Shown here: in pieces, positions 1 to 7,645 of the stretch
Layout: every line of letters begins with the position of its first letter
Numbering within the stretch: position 1 is the stretch's first letter
Source of the DNA: UBA11164 sp002420085
Lineage (GTDB): Bacteria; Pseudomonadota; Gammaproteobacteria; Xanthomonadales; Xanthomonadaceae
Length of the DNA: 17,568 nt
Direction: 5' to 3'
NCBI GenBank assembly: GCA_031976395.1
Contig: DALYLJ010000053.1
Coordinates: 1 to 17,568 of the forward strand
Program-made: the position numbers and the translations under genes
Notes under the pieces: generated by a model
Told to the model about the DNA's origin: nothing
Databases searched by the model: none
Seen by the model: only the letters and a program-made list of their open reading frames with translations

Positions 1-48
1 CCGCCGATCGGCAGGCGGTACATCCTTACTTCGCGCGACGGAAAGCTC
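1..48 (+). promoter_or_regulatory. secA upstream leader (partial)
   Basis: Short stretch before secA, cut by the window edge. A small dyad with 5-base arms (CCGCC at 1-5, GGCGG at 14-18) is present. A purine-rich GGAAAG at 40-45 is the likely ribosome binding site, with its GGA core about 6 bases before the ATG at 49. The upstream gene and the promoter cannot be judged because the sequence begins here. Confidence 0.4.
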
Positions 49-2781
49 ATGCTCAACGCCCTACTCACCCGCGTCTTCGGCAGCCGCAATGATCGGCTCA
101 TCAAACAGATGGCTCGGACCGTCGCCCGGATCAATGCACTGGAGCCGGACCTCAAAGCGCTCAGCGACGAGGCCCTGCGCGGCAAGACCGAGGAGTTCCG
201 CAGCCGACTGGCGTCCGGAACCAGCCTCGACGATCTGCTTCCGGAAGCCTTCGCCGTGGTTCGCGAGGCCGCCGTTCGGGTGCTCGGCATGCGCCACTAC
301 GATGTCCAGTTGATCGGCGGCATCGTTCTGCACCAGGGCAAGATCGCGGAAATGCGGACCGGCGAGGGCAAGACCCTGGTCGGCACCTTGCCGGTCTACC
401 TGAATGCCCTGGCCGGCAAGGGCGTGCATGTGGTGACTGTCAACGACTACCTGGCGCGGCGCGACTCGGCCTGGATGGGCAAGGTCTACCAGTTCCTGGG
501 CATGAGCGTCGGCGTGGTCTACCCCGGCATGCCGCATTCCGACAAGAAGAGCGCCTACGACGCCGACATCACCTACGGCACCAACAACGAATTCGGCTTC
601 GACTACCTGCGCGACAACATGGCGCTGCGGCGCGAGGATCGTTTCCAGCGCGGCCAGTTCTTCGGCATCGTCGATGAAGTCGATTCGATCCTGATCGACG
701 AGGCGCGCACCCCGCTGATCATCTCCGGTCCGGCCGATGAATCGCCGGACCTCTACGTCAAGACCAATCGCATCGTACCGCGCTTGCAGCGTCAGGAGGC
801 CGAGGACGGCGAGGGCGACTACTGGGTCGACGAAAAATCCAAGCAGGTCCACCTCTCCGAAGCCGGCATGGAGAACGCCGAACGGCTGCTGCGCGAGGCC
901 GGCATCATCGGTGCCGACGAGAGTCTCTACGACGGCAACAACATCGCCGTCGTCCACCACCTCAATGCCGCATTGCGGGCCAACGCCCTGTATCAGCGCG
1001 ATGTCGATTACATCGTGCGCGAGGGCGAAGTGGTGATCGTCGATGAATTCACCGGTCGCACCCTGGCGGGCCGGCGCTGGTCGGATGGTCTGCATCAGGC
1101 GGTCGAGGCCAAGGAGGGCGTGCCGATCCAGCGCGAGAACCAGACCCTGGCATCGATCACCTTCCAGAACTATTTCCGCATGTACGGCAAGCTGGCCGGC
1201 ATGACCGGCACGGCCGACACCGAGGCCTACGAGTTCCAGTCGATCTACGGCCTGGAAGTGGTGGTGATTCCGACTCATCGGCCGATGATCCGCAAAGACC
1301 ATTCCGATCTGGTGTTCATGACCAAGATGGCCAAGTTCAAAGCGGTCGTCGAGGACATCAAGGACTGCCACCAGCGCGGTCAGCCGGTGCTGGTCGGCAC
1401 GACCTCGATCGAGACGTCGGAATTGCTGTCGCGCATCCTCAAGCAGGATGGCATTCGTCACGAAGTGCTGAATGCCAAGCAGCACGAGCGCGAGGCGCAG
1501 ATCGTCGCCCAGGCCGGCCGGCCCGGTGCGGTCACCATCGCCACCAACATGGCCGGTCGCGGCACCGACATCGTACTCGGCGGTAATCTCGAAGCCGAAC
1601 TGGCCGAGCAGGGCGAAATCCTGCCCGACAGCGAACGCGAACAGATCCGCAGCCGCTGGCAGGAGCGACACGACACCGTACTGGCCGCCGGTGGCTTGCA
1701 TATCATCGGCACCGAGCGGCACGAATCACGGCGCATCGACAACCAGTTGCGTGGCCGTTCCGGTCGCCAGGGCGATCCCGGTTCGTCGCGTTTCTACCTG
1801 TCGCTGGAAGACAATCTGATGCGTATCTTCGCCTCCGACTGGGTGCAGAAGGCGATGCGGGCGATGGGCATGAAGGAGGACGAGGTCATCGAGAGCGGCA
1901 TGGTGTCCAAACAGATCGAGAAGGCGCAACGCAAGGTCGAGGCGCACAACTTCGACATCCGCAAGCACCTGCTCGATTTCGACGATGTCGCCAACGACCA
2001 GCGCAAGGTGATCTACGTGCAGCGGAATGAACTGCTGGAGTCGGACTCGGTGGCCGAGACGGTCGCCAGTATCCGCGACGACATCTTCGCCGATCTGTCG
2101 TACCGCTTCGTGCCACCCGGCTCGGTCGATGAACTGTGGGATCTGGCCGGCCTCGAACGCGCGCTGACCGATGAGTACGGCCTGCATCTGGATCTGAAGG
2201 CGATCGTCGGCGCGGCGCAGGAGATCGATGCAGAAGGCATCGCCCGCCAGGTGGTCGAGGCCGGACGCGGCCTGTTCGAGCGGCGCGAGGCCGAGTTGGG
2301 CGCCAACGACATGCGGGCGATCGAACGCTTCGTGATGTTGCAGGTGCTCGATCAGACCTGGAAGGAGCATCTGGCGCGGATGGATTACCTGCGTCAGGGC
2401 ATCCATCTGCGCGGCTACGCGCAGAAGCAGCCCAAGCAGGAATACAAGCGGGAAGCCTTCGAGTTGTTCTCGCAGATGCTCGACAAGGTCAAGCATGATG
2501 CCATCGTGCTGCTGGCCCGCATCCGCATCCGCAGCGAGCAGGAAGTGGCGGCAATGGAAGCGGCCGAGGCCGAACGTCAGGCCCAGCGTCAGCGGGCGAT
2601 GCAGTTCCAGCATCCGGAGACGGGTGGTCTCGGTGCCGATGAAGAAGCGGCCGAGGTCGAAGCCCTGTCCGGCCGCAGCGATCCGGTGGTGCGCGACCTG
2701 CCCAAGGTCGGTCGTAACGATGCCTGTCCGTGCGGTTCGGGCAAGAAGTACAAGCACTGTCACGGCCGTCTGGATAGCTGA
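49..2781 (+). CDS. secA: Preprotein translocase ATPase SecA
   Basis: SecA is the motor ATPase that pushes unfolded preproteins through SecYEG at the inner membrane. The 910-residue product is close to the E. coli length (901). Seen in the sequence: the Walker A motif MRTGEGKT with Lys108, the Walker B motif DEVD at 209-212 followed by the typical LIDEARTPLIISGP stretch, the preprotein cross-linking region (about 220-370), and the second nucleotide-binding domain with the GRGTDIVLGGN and GRSGRQGDPGSS motifs. The helical scaffold region follows (about 610-830), then a charged Glu/Ala/Gln-rich linker, then a C-terminal zinc-binding tail with Cys893, Cys895, Cys904 and His905 (CxCx8CH). In known SecAs that tail binds SecB and lipids. 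The ATG at 49 is supported by a GGAAAG ribosome binding site and by Walker Lys108 falling at the same number as in E. coli. The gene is intact. It is convergent with coaE, unlike E. coli, where mutT follows secA on the same strand. Confidence 0.99.
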   Translation: MLNALLTRVFGSRNDRLIKQMARTVARINALEPDLKALSDEALRGKTEEFRSRLASGTSLDDLLPEAFAVVREAAVRVLGMRHYDVQLIGGIVLHQGKIAEMRTGEGKTLVGTLPVYLNALAGKGVHVVTVNDYLARRDSAWMGKVYQFLGMSVGVVYPGMPHSDKKSAYDADITYGTNNEFGFDYLRDNMALRREDRFQRGQFFGIVDEVDSILIDEARTPLIISGPADESPDLYVKTNRIVPRLQRQEAEDGEGDYWVDEKSKQVHLSEAGMENAERLLREAGIIGADESLYDGNNIAVVHHLNAALRANALYQRDVDYIVREGEVVIVDEFTGRTLAGRRWSDGLHQAVEAKEGVPIQRENQTLASITFQNYFRMYGKLAGMTGTADTEAYEFQSIYGLEVVVIPTHRPMIRKDHSDLVFMTKMAKFKAVVEDIKDCHQRGQPVLVGTTSIETSELLSRILKQDGIRHEVLNAKQHEREAQIVAQAGRPGAVTIATNMAGRGTDIVLGGNLEAELAEQGEILPDSEREQIRSRWQERHDTVLAAGGLHIIGTERHESRRIDNQLRGRSGRQGDPGSSRFYLSLEDNLMRIFASDWVQKAMRAMGMKEDEVIESGMVSKQIEKAQRKVEAHNFDIRKHLLDFDDVANDQRKVIYVQRNELLESDSVAETVASIRDDIFADLSYRFVPPGSVDELWDLAGLERALTDEYGLHLDLKAIVGAAQEIDAEGIARQVVEAGRGLFERREAELGANDMRAIERFVMLQVLDQTWKEHLARMDYLRQGIHLRGYAQKQPKQEYKREAFELFSQMLDKVKHDAIVLLARIRIRSEQEVAAMEAAEAERQAQRQRAMQFQHPETGGLGADEEAAEVEALSGRSDPVVRDLPKVGRNDACPCGSGKKYKHCHGRLDS

Positions 2782-2855
2782 GCCGGGACGGCCGACAGCG
2801 ATTGCCAGCGATCGGTCAAGGGTCAATCCAGACTGATCAGGTGCAACCGTGCGCA

Positions 2856-2872
2856 GCCAGCGACCGGCTGGC
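2856..2872. terminator. Small stem-loop after secA
   Basis: Inverted repeat GCCAGC / GCTGGC with a 5-base loop, about 75 bases after the secA stop. There is no T-run on either side, so intrinsic termination is uncertain. It lies in the 135-base gap between convergent secA and coaE, where terminators are expected. Confidence 0.35.
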
Positions 2873-2883
2873 GTACCGTCGGG

Positions 2884-2910
2884 TGGCGGGCGGCCAGCAC
2901 TGCCCCGCCA
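2884..2910. terminator. Stem-loop between convergent secA and coaE
   Basis: Perfect 7-base arms TGGCGGG (2884-2890) and CCCGCCA (2904-2910) around a 13-base loop, ending 6 bases from the coaE stop. It could act as a bidirectional terminator for secA (+) and coaE (-). No clear T-run follows, and the loop is long, so this is a candidate only. Confidence 0.4.
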
Positions 2911-2916
2911 ACTCGC

Positions 2917-3549
2917 TCAGTCGTGCGGCGTGCGGCCCGACAGGGCCGAGTAGCGTCGATGCAGGGTCTCGACCTGGGCGTCCAGGCCGGCCAGGTCGCC
3001 ATCGTTGACGATCACGTCATCGGCGATCGCCAGCCGCGCCGCGCGCCCCGACTGTGCCGCCAGCATGCTGCGGGCCAGGTTGGCGTCGATCCCGTCGCGG
3101 GCGGTCAGTCGGGCGATCTGGAGCGCTTCCTGGGTATCGACGACCAGGATTCGGTCGATGAACGGCCAGGCCGCCTTGCCGCCCGATTCGGTCAGCAGGG
3201 GGATCGCCAGCAGTGCGTAGTTCGCTGCACCGCTGCGATCGGCCGCCAGCACCTGGGCGTGCAAGCGCTCGCGCACCTGTGGGTGGATGATGGCTTCGAG
3301 TTGGCTCCGGGCGCTCGGGTCGGAGAACACCCGTTCGCGCATGCGGCGTCGATCGAGGCTGCCGTCGGCACTGAGCATCGTGGTGCCGAAGGTCTCGATC
3401 ACGGCCGCCAGGCCGGGTGAGCCCGGTGCCACCGCCTCACGGGCGGCGATGTCGGCATCGAACACCGGCACACCCCGGTGCTCGAACCTGCGGGTGACCT
3501 CCGACTTGCCCGATGCCACGCCACCGGTCACCGCGATGATCGGAATCAT
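2917..3549 (-). CDS. coaE: Dephospho-CoA kinase CoaE
   Basis: CoaE catalyses the last step of coenzyme A synthesis, ATP-dependent phosphorylation of the ribose 3'-OH of dephospho-CoA, in the cytoplasm. The 210-residue product matches the usual family length of about 200. Seen: P-loop GGVASGKS at residues 9-16, the DAD motif near residue 33, the IPLLTESG stretch typical of the CoA domain, and the C-terminal AAQ...R...ADDVIVNDG signature. The ATG at 3549 was chosen because it places the P-loop correctly and gives a 4-base ATGA overlap with the stop of the upstream Nudix gene, which implies translational coupling. The same frame stays open upstream to 3987, but that extension lies inside the Nudix gene and has no family similarity. 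Its partner gene encodes a nucleotide sanitising enzyme, so both belong to a small nucleotide/cofactor operon. Confidence 0.96.
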   Translation of the reverse strand: MIPIIAVTGGVASGKSEVTRRFEHRGVPVFDADIAAREAVAPGSPGLAAVIETFGTTMLSADGSLDRRRMRERVFSDPSARSQLEAIIHPQVRERLHAQVLAADRSGAANYALLAIPLLTESGGKAAWPFIDRILVVDTQEALQIARLTARDGIDANLARSMLAAQSGRAARLAIADDVIVNDGDLAGLDAQVETLHRRYSALSGRTPHD

Positions 3550-4571
3550 GGCATCCGGGCGGTTGCGTCGAGCCGGGGGGCCATGGTCGCATCGGTACTT
3601 GGCCAGAAGCGGCTGATCCCGGCGATGCCCTGGGCGCCGTGCCGGCGTGCTGCGGTCAGGTCTTCGGGGCCGAGGCCGCCCAGGGCATAGACCGGCAGGG
3701 CGAAGGGTTCCCGGATGCGGGCAAAGCCACCCCAGCCGAGCGGACTGGCCAGCGGATGGCTGGCGGTGGCGCGGACCGGTCCCAATACCGCGAAATCGAC
3801 GCCGATGGTCTGGGCCATGGCCAATTCCTCGGCGTCGTGACAGGAGGCTGCGACCGGCAGGTCGGGTTCGAGCGGACGGTCGGCGAGCGTGCGCAATTGC
3901 GCCGATGTCAGGTGTACCCCGCAGCCCAGTTCGCGGGCCAGCGGCGGGCATCCGTTGATCAGCAGTTCGGCCTCGAATTCGCGACAACGGGCCAGGCAGC
4001 GGGCTGCGAGCAGGCCGAGGCGATCGTCATCGAGTCGCTTGGCGCGCAACTGCACCCGGCGCGCACCGTCGGCCAGAACCTGCTCGAAACGGGCGAGAAA
4101 ATCGGCGAAATCCGGATCGTCGTCGGGATCGCCCGGATCAGGGCTGATCACGTAGCACGCCGGCCGGGTCAGCGCCGCCACGACCGGCAGGTCGGCCGGG
4201 GGCATGGTGTAGTCGGCCAGACGTTCCGGGCGCGTCCAGGCCAGGGCCTGGCCCTCGCGACCGCGTGCCGTGCCTCGCCAGGTCGGCACCTCGTAGACTT
4301 CCAGCAGGATGCGCTTGCCGCCATGGTCGCAGGGTACGGCGATCACCGGGGTGATTCGGTCGGCGGCGATCGCGATCCCGAGTTCCTCGTTCAGTTCGCG
4401 TGCCAGGGCCATGGCAGCCGTTTCACCCCGCTCGATCTTGCCGCCGGGAAACTCCCAGGCCCCGGCAAAGGCGCGACCATCGCCTCGGCGGGTGAGCAGG
4501 ATCGCGCCCCGTGCGTTGCGCAGCACCCCGGCCGCGACCCGCAGCCGGCCATCGGAATCGATTTCGTTCAT
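3546..4571 (-). CDS. Nudix (MutT-like) hydrolase fused to a TenI/ThiE-like domain
   Basis: Two-domain protein of 341 residues. The N-terminal part (about 8-130) is a MutT-type Nudix hydrolase with a complete Nudix box at residues 44-66 (G-x5-E-x7-REL-x-EE-x-GI), expected to hydrolyse oxidised dGTP such as 8-oxo-dGTP. The C-terminal part (about 135-335) resembles the thiamin phosphate synthase/TenI barrel, with VQLRAK, INGCPPLARELG, GVHL, VLGPVRATASHP and ALGGL motifs. This fusion is known in pseudomonads and relatives, where it is often simply called MutT. The C-terminal domain lacks both aspartates that hold Mg in true ThiE: the usual ND is NG, and the usual HLGQED is HLTSAQL. Thiamin phosphate synthesis is therefore doubtful. 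It overlaps coaE by 4 bases, so the two are probably co-transcribed. No Shine-Dalgarno is seen, but a CATACT hexamer lies 8 bases before the ATG. Confidence 0.93.
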   Translation of the reverse strand: MNEIDSDGRLRVAAGVLRNARGAILLTRRGDGRAFAGAWEFPGGKIERGETAAMALARELNEELGIAIAADRITPVIAVPCDHGGKRILLEVYEVPTWRGTARGREGQALAWTRPERLADYTMPPADLPVVAALTRPACYVISPDPGDPDDDPDFADFLARFEQVLADGARRVQLRAKRLDDDRLGLLAARCLARCREFEAELLINGCPPLARELGCGVHLTSAQLRTLADRPLEPDLPVAASCHDAEELAMAQTIGVDFAVLGPVRATASHPLASPLGWGGFARIREPFALPVYALGGLGPEDLTAARRHGAQGIAGISRFWPSTDATMAPRLDATARMP

Positions 4572-4579
4572 GCCGAGCC

Positions 4580-4585
4580 AGTATG
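4580..4585 (-). promoter_or_regulatory. Candidate -10 element for mutT-coaE (leaderless)
   Basis: On the minus strand the hexamer CATACT (4 of 6 to the sigma-70 -10 consensus) ends 8 bases before the mutT ATG. That would place the transcript start on or beside the start codon. No ribosome binding site is visible between them and no good -35 is seen at 16-18 bases, so support is moderate. It lies in the 54-base gap after the GMC dehydrogenase stop. Confidence 0.4.
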
Positions 4586-4625
4586 CCCGATCACGGGCGG
4601 GCAGCGATGATCGAGCGAACCGGCT

Positions 4626-6239
4626 TCAGTGCGGACTGGCCAGGATCAGGTCGGCAGCCCGCTCGGCGATCATGATGGTCGGGGCATTGGTGTTGCCGCC
4701 GATCAGGCGCGGCATCACCGAGGCATCGACCACCCGCAGGCCGCGTCGGCCATGCACCCGCAAGTCCGGATCGACCACCGCCGCCGGGTCATCGGCCGCG
4801 CCGATTCGGCAGGTTCCAACGGGATGGTAGATGGTCTCGGCCTTGCGTCGGATGAAGGCATCGAGGCCGTCGTCATCGCGAATGTCGGCGCCCGGCAGAA
4901 TCTCCTCGCCGCGATACGGGGCAAAGGCCGGCTGGGCCAGCAGATGCCGGGAGAATTTCACCGCCTCGCGCATCATCTTCAGATCGAAATCGTGCGGATC
5001 ACTGAGGTAGTTGGCCTCGATCCGGACCGGGTCGAACGGGTTGCCGGAGTTCAGCCCGAGCCGGCCGCGACTGAGCGGACGCAGCACACAGGCATGGACG
5101 GTGTAGCCATCTCCCGGCAGGCGATTGCGCCCGTGGTCGTCGAGTTGTGCCGGCACGAAGTGATATTGCAGGTCCGGTCGGGCATCGGGGGCGAATTCGC
5201 TGCGCACGAAGCCGCCGGTCTCGGCGATGTTGCTGGTGCCTGGCCCACGGCGGAACAGGTAATACTCCAATGCCACCCGGACATCGCTCACCCGGTCATA
5301 GGTCAGCGCCCGTCGGGTGCAGCGTTGCAGGGTGCAGATATCGAGGTGGTCGTGCAGATTGGCGCCCACGCCGGGCAGATCGATCTGAATGTCGATGCCG
5401 TGGCGGCGCAGTTCGTCTGCCGGACCGATGCCGGACAGCATCAGCAACTGCGGTGAATTGATCGCGCCGCCGGACAGCAGGATTTCCTTGCGGACCCGCA
5501 CGCAGTTCGGCTGGCCACGGTGGTGGAACAGCAGGGCATCGGCCCGGTCGCCGGTGAACAGCACTCGGGCGGCCATGGCCTCGGTGAGCACGGTCAGGTT
5601 GCGGCGTTCGCGGATCGGCGTGAGATAGGCTTGTGCCGCCGAGCAGCGGCTGCCGTCGCGCTGGGTGACCTGGTAGTAGCCGAAACCATCCTGATCCGGG
5701 CCGTTGAAGTCCGGGTTGTGGCGCTGTCCGGCCTGGTTTGCGGCTTCCAGAAAGACATCCGACAGCGGATTGCGGTGGCGCAGATCGGTGACCGACAATG
5801 GACCGGCATCGCCATGCAGGGCGTCGCCGCCCCGGCTGTTGTCCTCCGAGCGAATGAAGTAGGGCAGCACCGAATCCCAGTTCCAGCCGGTGGCGCCCAT
5901 CGTCGCCCACTCGTCGTAGTCGAGGCGATGACCCCGCACGTAGCACATGGCATTGATCGAACTGGAGCCGCCGAGCACCTTGCCGCGTGGCCACCACAGG
6001 CTGCGGCCGTCGAGGCGATCCTCGCGTGCGGTCTGATAACTCCAGTTGAGTCGGGTGTTGCCGGCCAGCTTGGCCAGGCCGGCCGGCATGTGGATGAACG
6101 GGTGCCAATCGCTTGGTCCGGCCTCCAGCAACAGCACCTGGCAGTCGGGGTCGGCACTGAGCCGATTGGCCAGAACGCAGCCGGCCGAGCCGGCGCCGAC
6201 GATGATGTAGTCGTACTCGCTGTTCAGCTTGCGTCTCAT
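4626..6239 (-). CDS. GMC-family FAD alcohol dehydrogenase, AlkJ/BetA-like
   Basis: Glucose-methanol-choline family flavoprotein of 537 residues. Seen: the FAD-binding fingerprint VGAGSAG at 14-20 with LLLEAG following, the GMC signature region around RGKVLGGSSSINAMCYVRG, the second signature GAINSPQLLMLSGIGP, and the C-terminal active site with YHPVGTCRIG (His near 472) and GGNTNAPTIMIAERAADLI (catalytic Asn about 516-518). The segment PDLQYHFVPAQLDDHGR, the LNWSYQT stretch and the overall length resemble alcohol dehydrogenase AlkJ of alkane degraders more than choline dehydrogenase BetA. AlkJ is a membrane-associated enzyme that oxidises primary alcohols to aldehydes and passes electrons to the quinone pool. 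Exact substrate cannot be set from sequence. No signal peptide or Shine-Dalgarno is evident; a TAGCCT hexamer lies 6 bases before the ATG. It is divergent from the NTT transporter gene. Confidence 0.93.
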   Translation of the reverse strand: MRRKLNSEYDYIIVGAGSAGCVLANRLSADPDCQVLLLEAGPSDWHPFIHMPAGLAKLAGNTRLNWSYQTAREDRLDGRSLWWPRGKVLGGSSSINAMCYVRGHRLDYDEWATMGATGWNWDSVLPYFIRSEDNSRGGDALHGDAGPLSVTDLRHRNPLSDVFLEAANQAGQRHNPDFNGPDQDGFGYYQVTQRDGSRCSAAQAYLTPIRERRNLTVLTEAMAARVLFTGDRADALLFHHRGQPNCVRVRKEILLSGGAINSPQLLMLSGIGPADELRRHGIDIQIDLPGVGANLHDHLDICTLQRCTRRALTYDRVSDVRVALEYYLFRRGPGTSNIAETGGFVRSEFAPDARPDLQYHFVPAQLDDHGRNRLPGDGYTVHACVLRPLSRGRLGLNSGNPFDPVRIEANYLSDPHDFDLKMMREAVKFSRHLLAQPAFAPYRGEEILPGADIRDDDGLDAFIRRKAETIYHPVGTCRIGAADDPAAVVDPDLRVHGRRGLRVVDASVMPRLIGGNTNAPTIMIAERAADLILASPH

Positions 6240-6264
6240 GGGTCGAGGCTAGGCCGGCGTGCTA

Positions 6265-6276
6265 GAGCAAATGCTC
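6265..6276. promoter_or_regulatory. Short dyad between divergent genes
   Basis: GAGCA-AA-TGCTC, a 12-base dyad with 5-base perfect arms. It sits 26 bases upstream of the GMC dehydrogenase start and 58 bases upstream of the transporter start, in the 95-base divergent intergenic gap. It could be an operator for either gene. Short dyads arise by chance, so confidence is low. Confidence 0.25.
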
Positions 6277-6317
6277 CATGCGAGGATCACGGCTGGCATC
6301 ACCCGGCGGTCACGTTT

Positions 6318-6334
6318 GCGGGTATCTTTCCCGC
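6318..6334 (+). promoter_or_regulatory. Candidate -10 within a dyad just before the NTT start
   Basis: TATCTT at 6323-6328 matches the -10 consensus at 4 of 6 positions and ends 6 bases before the ATG at 6335, so a leaderless transcript is possible. The hexamer lies in the loop of a perfect 5-base dyad GCGGG (6318-6322) / CCCGC (6330-6334) that abuts the start codon. No Shine-Dalgarno and no convincing -35 are seen. Confidence 0.4.
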
Positions 6335-7642
6335 ATGTCAGACATCCTGCCCGCTGCAACCACATCCGGCTCCCGTCAGGAGCGTCTGCGTGCCGTGCTT
6401 CGCGCATCGCCGCCGCTGATCTGGTCGTTTCTGTACTTCTTCTTCCTGCTGACCGGCTATTACGTGCTGCGACCGGTCCGCGATGCCATGGGCGCGGTCG
6501 GCGATCTGCAATGGCTGTTCACCGCCACCTTCGTGACGATGGTGGTTCTGCAACCGTTCTACGGTGCAATCGTCGCGCGCTTTCCTCGCCGGGTGTTCCT
6601 GCCGATCGTGTACCTGTTCTTCATCGCCTGTCTGCTCGGGTTCCATGGCCTGTTCGGACGGGAGGTGCCCTGGGTCGGTGATGTCTTTTTCGTCTGGTTG
6701 ACAGTGTTCAACCTGTTCGCGGTGTCGGTGTTCTGGAGTTTCATGGCCGACGTGTTCAGCGATGCCGAGGCCAGACGACTGTACGGCTACATCGCGGTCG
6801 GCGGTACGGTCGGCGGCTTCCTCGGGCCGTGGTTGACCCGGCACCTGGTGCTGGACATCGGCATCGCCAACCTGATGCTGGTCTCGGCGGCGATGCTGGC
6901 CATGTGCCTGCTGTGCATCATGCGACTGCGGCGCTGGGTCAGCCGGGGTGACAGCCGTCAGGCGGCCGTCGATGACGAGGCGATCGGCGGATCGATCCTG
7001 GCCGGGCTGGCATTGATCTGGCGCCAGCCCCTGCTGCGTGCGCTGGCGCTGTTGCTGTTCACCGGGCTGGGCGGCGCGACCCTGGTCTACAACGAGCAGG
7101 CGGCGATCACCCGCGTGCTGTTTCCCGACAGCGCCGCTCGCACCAGCTTCTATTCGTCGATCGACCTGGCGGTCAATACCACGACCCTGATCGTCCAGTT
7201 GCTGTTGACTCGGGCCTTGCTGACCCGGTTCCGATTGGCGACCGTGCTGCTGATTCCACCATGCATTGCCCTGATCGGGTTTTCCATACTGCTCGCCTCG
7301 CCCCTGCCACTGATGGTGGCAGCGGTGCAGGTTTCGCTGCGTGCGGGTGAATTCTCGTTGATGAAGCCGGCCCGCGAGACCATCTACACCCGAGTCGAGC
7401 GCGAGTGGCGCTACAAGGCCAAGGCGGCGATCGATACCGTGGTCTATCGGGGTGCCGATCTGATCTATGCCTGGCTGCACAAAGTGCTGGCGCTGGGCGG
7501 TTCCAGCGTCGTCTTCGGTGGCGGTGTCGTGCTGTCGCTGGCATTCATCGCGGGCGCCTGGTGGGCGGGGCGGGCGCAGGCACGGTTCCCGGATCCGGCC
7601 AGCCGTGGCGCCGCGCCGGCCACTCCGGCGGCGGTCGGCTGA
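6335..7642 (+). CDS. NTP/NDP exchange (NTT, Tlc-like) family membrane transporter
   Basis: Hydrophobic polytopic protein of 435 residues with roughly 10-12 membrane segments by eye. The sequence YYVLRPVRDAMG at residues 42-53, right after the first membrane helix, is the hallmark of the ADP/ATP translocase-like NTT family (COG3202 type) within the MFS fold. The later REWRYKAKAAIDTVVYRGADL stretch is also typical of the family. NTT proteins of Chlamydia and Rickettsia exchange ATP and ADP across membranes; homologues in free-living bacteria such as this one have no clear substrate, so 'nucleotide transporter' is inherited by family only. The frame is open further upstream to an ATG at 6278, but the ATG at 6335 starts just before the conserved region and has a -10-like element directly ahead. 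The next gene begins 3 bases after its stop, which makes a two-gene operon very likely. Confidence 0.85.
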   Translation: MSDILPAATTSGSRQERLRAVLRASPPLIWSFLYFFFLLTGYYVLRPVRDAMGAVGDLQWLFTATFVTMVVLQPFYGAIVARFPRRVFLPIVYLFFIACLLGFHGLFGREVPWVGDVFFVWLTVFNLFAVSVFWSFMADVFSDAEARRLYGYIAVGGTVGGFLGPWLTRHLVLDIGIANLMLVSAAMLAMCLLCIMRLRRWVSRGDSRQAAVDDEAIGGSILAGLALIWRQPLLRALALLLFTGLGGATLVYNEQAAITRVLFPDSAARTSFYSSIDLAVNTTTLIVQLLLTRALLTRFRLATVLLIPPCIALIGFSILLASPLPLMVAAVQVSLRAGEFSLMKPARETIYTRVEREWRYKAKAAIDTVVYRGADLIYAWLHKVLALGGSSVVFGGGVVLSLAFIAGAWWAGRAQARFPDPASRGAAPATPAAVG

Positions 7643-7645
7643 GCG

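Noticed and set aside
61..1722. 553-codon open frame on the minus strand opposite secA
   Set aside because: It mirrors the SecA coding frame, with no motif, no plausible start region and no independent gene spacing.
3550..3987. N-terminal extension of the CoaE frame (356 codons in total)
   Set aside because: It lies inside the Nudix-TenI gene and has no similarity to CoaE. The P-loop begins at residue 9 from the ATG at 3549.
3546..4170. Calling the C-terminal domain a thiamin phosphate synthase
   Set aside because: Expected metal-binding aspartates are missing, so only fold similarity is claimed.
4626..6239. Calling the GMC protein choline dehydrogenase (betA)
   Set aside because: There are no betaine genes nearby, and several stretches look more like AlkJ. 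A family-level call is safer.
6278..6334. Earlier ATG for the NTT transporter at 6278
   Set aside because: It adds 19 residues with no family match and no ribosome binding site. The ATG at 6335 fits the promoter and the conserved N-terminus better, although this is not proven.
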